Part shown: positions 48,960 to 51,703 of the stretch, piece after piece
Position numbering within the stretch: the first letter of the stretch is position 1
Layout: the number at the start of each line of letters is the position of its first letter
Assembly: GCA_018267475.1 (NCBI GenBank)
Contig: JAFDYI010000016.1
Coordinates: 1-51,703, forward strand
DNA length: 51,703 bases
Source of the DNA: Bacteroidota bacterium
GTDB lineage: Bacteria > Bacteroidota > Bacteroidia > B-17B0 > Aurantibacillaceae
Direction of reading: 5' to 3'
Position numbers and translations under genes: made by a program
The notes under the pieces: generated by a model
Databases searched by the model: none
What the model saw: only the letters and a program-made list of their open reading frames with translations
Told to the model about the DNA's origin: nothing

Positions 48960-50213
48960 ATGTCAAACCATCAAATAAAATGCCCCAAATGCGCTCACTC
49001 TTTTCATGTAGAAGAAGTTCTATCCAGCGATATAGAAGCCCGCGTGCGCAGCAGATACGCCGAAGAATACAACAAAGAACGAGTAGCTTTAGAACAAGCA
49101 AAAAAAGATTTTGAAGAGAAACGACAGAGAGAAAACGAGCTTTTTGAAGAAAAACGCCAAAAAGAAAACGAACTTTTTAAAAAGAAATTAGATGAAAAAT
49201 TAGCGGAGGAAAAGGCCAAGCAGTTAAAAGAACTTCAAAAGAAAGTAGAAGAAGAAACCACCCAAAAAATGACTTTTATAGAAAATGAAAGCAAAGAAAA
49301 AGACAAAAAGTTAAAAAACCTCCAAGAAAAAGAGATTGAATTTTTGCGTGAAAAAAACAAGCTGCAAAACGATTTTGATGGGTTAAAAACACAACTTGAA
49401 AAAAATTTTCTTGAAAAACAACAAGAAGTGATTTCTCTGGCAAAAAAACAAGAAAAGGAGCAAAGCGAACTACAAATAAAAGAGCTTCAAAAACAACTTG
49501 ATGACCAAAAAAAACTAACCGAAGAAATGAAGCGAAAGCAAGATCAAGGATCTATGCAATTACAAGGCGAAGTACAAGAATTAGCATTAGAAGCCGCACT
49601 AAAAGAATCTTTTCCTTTTGATGAAATTGCAGAAGTTGGAAAAGGCATTCGGGGCGCTGACTGCATACAAACCGTACGAACTAATTTTGGCAAACCCTGC
49701 GGAAAAATTATTTACGAAAGCAAACGTACCCAAGCATTTTCTAACGATTGGATTGAAAAATTAAAAGCCGATATGCGTGCACAAAATGCCGACATAGCTG
49801 TTATTGTTACCCAAACCATGCCAAAAGACATGCCTCAGTTTGGCGAAAAAAACGGAATTTGGGTTTGCACCTACCACGAAGTAAAAGCATTGGCCTCTGT
49901 ACTAAGAAACTCCATTTTAAAAGTGGCGCAGATTACCCAAGCACAAGAAAACAAAGGCGACAAAATGCAATTACTCTACGACTACCTAACAGGAAATGAA
50001 TTTAACGAGCAATGGAAAGCCATACGCGAAGGCTTTTTAATAATGAAACAATCCATAGATACCGAACGCCAAGCCATGGGAAAACTTTGGAAGGCAAGAG
50101 AAAAACAGTTGGAAAAAATTTTACTGAGCACCTCCCACATATCCGGGTCGGTAGAGGGAATTGCAGGTACTATTGACCTGAAATTATTGAACGACAACAC
50201 ACATGAATCGTAA
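48960..50213 (+). CDS. DUF2130 coiled-coil protein with nuclease-like C-terminal domain
   Basis: 417 residues from the ATG at 48960. N-terminal zinc-ribbon half 'IKCPKCAHSF' (res. 6-15), a very long charged coiled coil (20-210, Glu/Lys/Gln rich), and the DUF2130 domain (about 212-400). That domain contains 'GADCIQTV' (D234), then 'KIIYESKRTQ' (E253-x-K255) and 'ADIAVIVTQ', the spacing seen in PD-(D/E)XK nuclease-like folds. Members occur widely with no firm function; a DNA-associated role is possible. Overlaps the next gene by 11 bases. Confidence 0.85.
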   Translation: MSNHQIKCPKCAHSFHVEEVLSSDIEARVRSRYAEEYNKERVALEQAKKDFEEKRQRENELFEEKRQKENELFKKKLDEKLAEEKAKQLKELQKKVEEETTQKMTFIENESKEKDKKLKNLQEKEIEFLREKNKLQNDFDGLKTQLEKNFLEKQQEVISLAKKQEKEQSELQIKELQKQLDDQKKLTEEMKRKQDQGSMQLQGEVQELALEAALKESFPFDEIAEVGKGIRGADCIQTVRTNFGKPCGKIIYESKRTQAFSNDWIEKLKADMRAQNADIAVIVTQTMPKDMPQFGEKNGIWVCTYHEVKALASVLRNSILKVAQITQAQENKGDKMQLLYDYLTGNEFNEQWKAIREGFLIMKQSIDTERQAMGKLWKAREKQLEKILLSTSHISGSVEGIAGTIDLKLLNDNTHES

Positions 50214-51510
50214 AAAAATGCCGACTGTAAAAAATATCTTTTATGTAATGGCAACCGCTGCTATCATACTTTGCGCCTGCAACAGCAACAACCCAAGATA
50301 TAGAGATAGAGAACAAGAACAAAAAAACACCTACAGCCCTGCCAACAATACCTTGCAGGCTCGCCTATTTCTATTTCACTCCGATAGCGCCTACTCACAA
50401 TTATATTATCAAATAAATACCAGCGAATTGCTCTACAAAAAATCAGACACAGCCAATCTATATACCGCGCAAATGAAACTATTTTGCAAGTATGTACCAT
50501 ACGCCGACTCAAAAAGTTTTTTTGATACAGTCAGTTTTTTCATTACGGATAAAACAACCGGCGAGCCTCAAGCCAAAATACTATCGGGTTACGTGCCAAT
50601 ACGCACCACCGTAGCGCACTCTTTTTACATAGAAGCAACCGTGAGCGATGTCAACGGCACAAAATACCAAACCCACTTTATCACCTGCAACAAATCAAGT
50701 GTTTATACCCAGCAAAATTTTTTATTTAGCAGCCCTTCCAATCAAATTTTTTTTTCTAATAAAATAGAAACAGGAAATAAAGTTACCGCATACAACGCCC
50801 GCAGCTCGTTCAACAAAGTGCGCGTTGATTTTTTTTCAAATGATTACTCCCTCCCTCCTCCTCCTTTTAGCGAGCGCAGCGTAGCCCCCTACCCCTCCAT
50901 ACCCGATAGCACTTTTTACGAGGAAGCCTCCTACCACCATTCTTTTGGGATACCTGTAAGCAAAAGGGGCGTTTACTATATTCGCTTGGATAGCGTGCAA
51001 GACCAAGGCTGCGTGCTTATGGGAGTAGAAAAAAATTTTCCTAAAGTACTATCGCACGAGCAGATGATTGCCTCTACCCGCTTTATTATGAGCAGAGAAG
51101 AGTATCAGCAAATGGTGGCTACCCCCGATAAGCAAACGGCTATAGATAACTTTTGGCTTTCTTTGGCGGGTAATGAAGACCGCGCCCGCGAGCTGATTAA
51201 ACGATATTACAACCGCGTACAAGATGCTAACGCCTTCTTTACCTCGCACATAGAAGGTTGGAAAACCGATATGGGCATGATTTACTTAGTTTTTGGCCCG
51301 CCAAATAAAACCTACAAAACCCAACAAATGGAAACCTGGGTATATGGTACAGAAGGCACCCCCAACTCCGCTACCTTTAGATTTGAAAAAATAAACAATC
51401 CGTTTTCTGAAAATAATTTTAGATTAGCAAGAAACGTAAATTATAAAGATGTATGGACTATTGCCGTTACTCAATGGCGCGAAGGACATGTGTATTTAGA
51501 TACAAAGTAA
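50203..51510 (+). CDS. GWxTD-domain lipoprotein
   Basis: 435 residues. Lipoprotein-like signal ('FYVMATAAIILCAC', Cys26); the alternative ATG at 50218 would keep it. The middle is beta-rich. The C-terminal third carries the GWxTD domain: 'FIMSREEYQQM', 'AIDNFWLSLAGNEDRARELI', 'YYNRVQDANAFFTSHIEGWK' followed by TDMGMIYLVFGPPNKTY, and a terminal 'IAVTQWREGHVYLD'. This domain is found in secreted and membrane proteins of Bacteroidota and related phyla without known function. Translationally coupled to DUF2130 (11-base overlap). Confidence 0.88.
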   Translation: MNRKKMPTVKNIFYVMATAAIILCACNSNNPRYRDREQEQKNTYSPANNTLQARLFLFHSDSAYSQLYYQINTSELLYKKSDTANLYTAQMKLFCKYVPYADSKSFFDTVSFFITDKTTGEPQAKILSGYVPIRTTVAHSFYIEATVSDVNGTKYQTHFITCNKSSVYTQQNFLFSSPSNQIFFSNKIETGNKVTAYNARSSFNKVRVDFFSNDYSLPPPPFSERSVAPYPSIPDSTFYEEASYHHSFGIPVSKRGVYYIRLDSVQDQGCVLMGVEKNFPKVLSHEQMIASTRFIMSREEYQQMVATPDKQTAIDNFWLSLAGNEDRARELIKRYYNRVQDANAFFTSHIEGWKTDMGMIYLVFGPPNKTYKTQQMETWVYGTEGTPNSATFRFEKINNPFSENNFRLARNVNYKDVWTIAVTQWREGHVYLDTK

Positions 51511-51703
51511 TGTAATGAGTCAAACTATTTTACGCGAGCGTGTGCTCTTGCCTGTTATTCATTTCTTTTCGGGTGCTTGGTCGTACCTTTCTTTGGATTG
51601 AATATACTCGGTAAGGGTTCACGCCTTGTTTTTTTTACCCTGTGCAGCGAGTCTTATGCGCAGTAGGCTGGAAAGGAGGTTTTTTCTCTCATACTTTTTT
51701 CTA
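51511..51703. other. Right-edge sequence without a confirmed gene
   Basis: From the ATG at 51515 a 28-codon frame (MSQTILRERVLLPVIHFFSG...) opens four bases after the GWxTD stop and ends at 51601. It could be the start of a broken or frameshifted gene, but nothing recognisable follows. A GGAAAGGAGG at 51670-51679 looks like a Shine-Dalgarno or chance purine run near the window end. Confidence 0.3.

Noticed and set aside
1-51703. CRISPR arrays, tRNA or rRNA genes and complete insertion sequences
   Set aside because: None seen: no regularly spaced repeats beyond the two-copy operator, no recognisable tRNA fold in any intergenic gap, and no transposase or integrase frame.

Overview
This window reads as chromosomal DNA from a gliding or T9SS-type member of the Bacteroidota (Flavobacteriia, Sphingobacteriia or Cytophagia-like). 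The evidence is a complete porP-gldK-gldL-gldM-gldN type IX secretion block, three secreted proteins with T9SS C-terminal sorting domains, many TAnnTTTG promoter boxes of the Bacteroidota sigma factor, A-rich leaders with few Shine-Dalgarno sites, and Bacteroidota-only families (DUF5686, DUF4292, GWxTD, DUF6973). No tRNA, rRNA, CRISPR array or intact insertion sequence was seen.

Left end (1-3540): the tail of a large PKD/type-B sorting-domain surface protein, then a markedly AT-rich accessory island. The island holds the decayed remains of a grasp-with-spasm type RiPP cassette on the minus strand: an intact GG-leader precursor peptide, a secreted DUF6624-like protein split by a one-base slip in a homopolymer, and the N-terminal third of an ATP-grasp peptide maturase. 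The divergent side has a broken XRE-type regulator with a repeat-rich operator-like site, then a secreted orphan protein.

Housekeeping and envelope block (3605-14849): lspA, purK, mscL, an LD-carboxypeptidase, a DUF5686 outer-membrane protein and a DUF6973 protein run rightward. A four-helix membrane protein, rseP, a TonB-dependent receptor and a small His/Cys-rich protein run leftward.

Surface and division block (14943-27558): a three-gene operon (lipoprotein, beta-barrel, PKD/T9SS protein with an internal duplication) converges on ftsZ. Beside ftsZ lie three envelope genes that combine beta-barrels, thrombospondin type 3 repeats, an EF-hand, SPOR peptidoglycan-binding domains and two copies of a 'GFAKL' domain; this is the most intriguing intact set in the window. 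Then come prmC and a divergent GT-C glycosyltransferase.

Right half (27575-51703): comB followed by an exbB-exbD-tonB-like trio, a PIN-PhoH ATPase, a secreted M43 metalloprotease (type A sorting), the T9SS core operon, asd, a lipoprotein and an RsmI-like methyltransferase. A tight minus-strand operon follows (sugar nucleotidyltransferase, TPR lipoprotein, DUF4292 lipoprotein, EnvC-like amidase activator with a dead LytM domain). The window ends with a DUF2130 coiled-coil protein and a GWxTD lipoprotein. Together the genes describe envelope assembly: T9SS secretes the PKD and M43 proteins, and LspA, RseP, EnvC, SPOR and TonB-type systems maintain the envelope.
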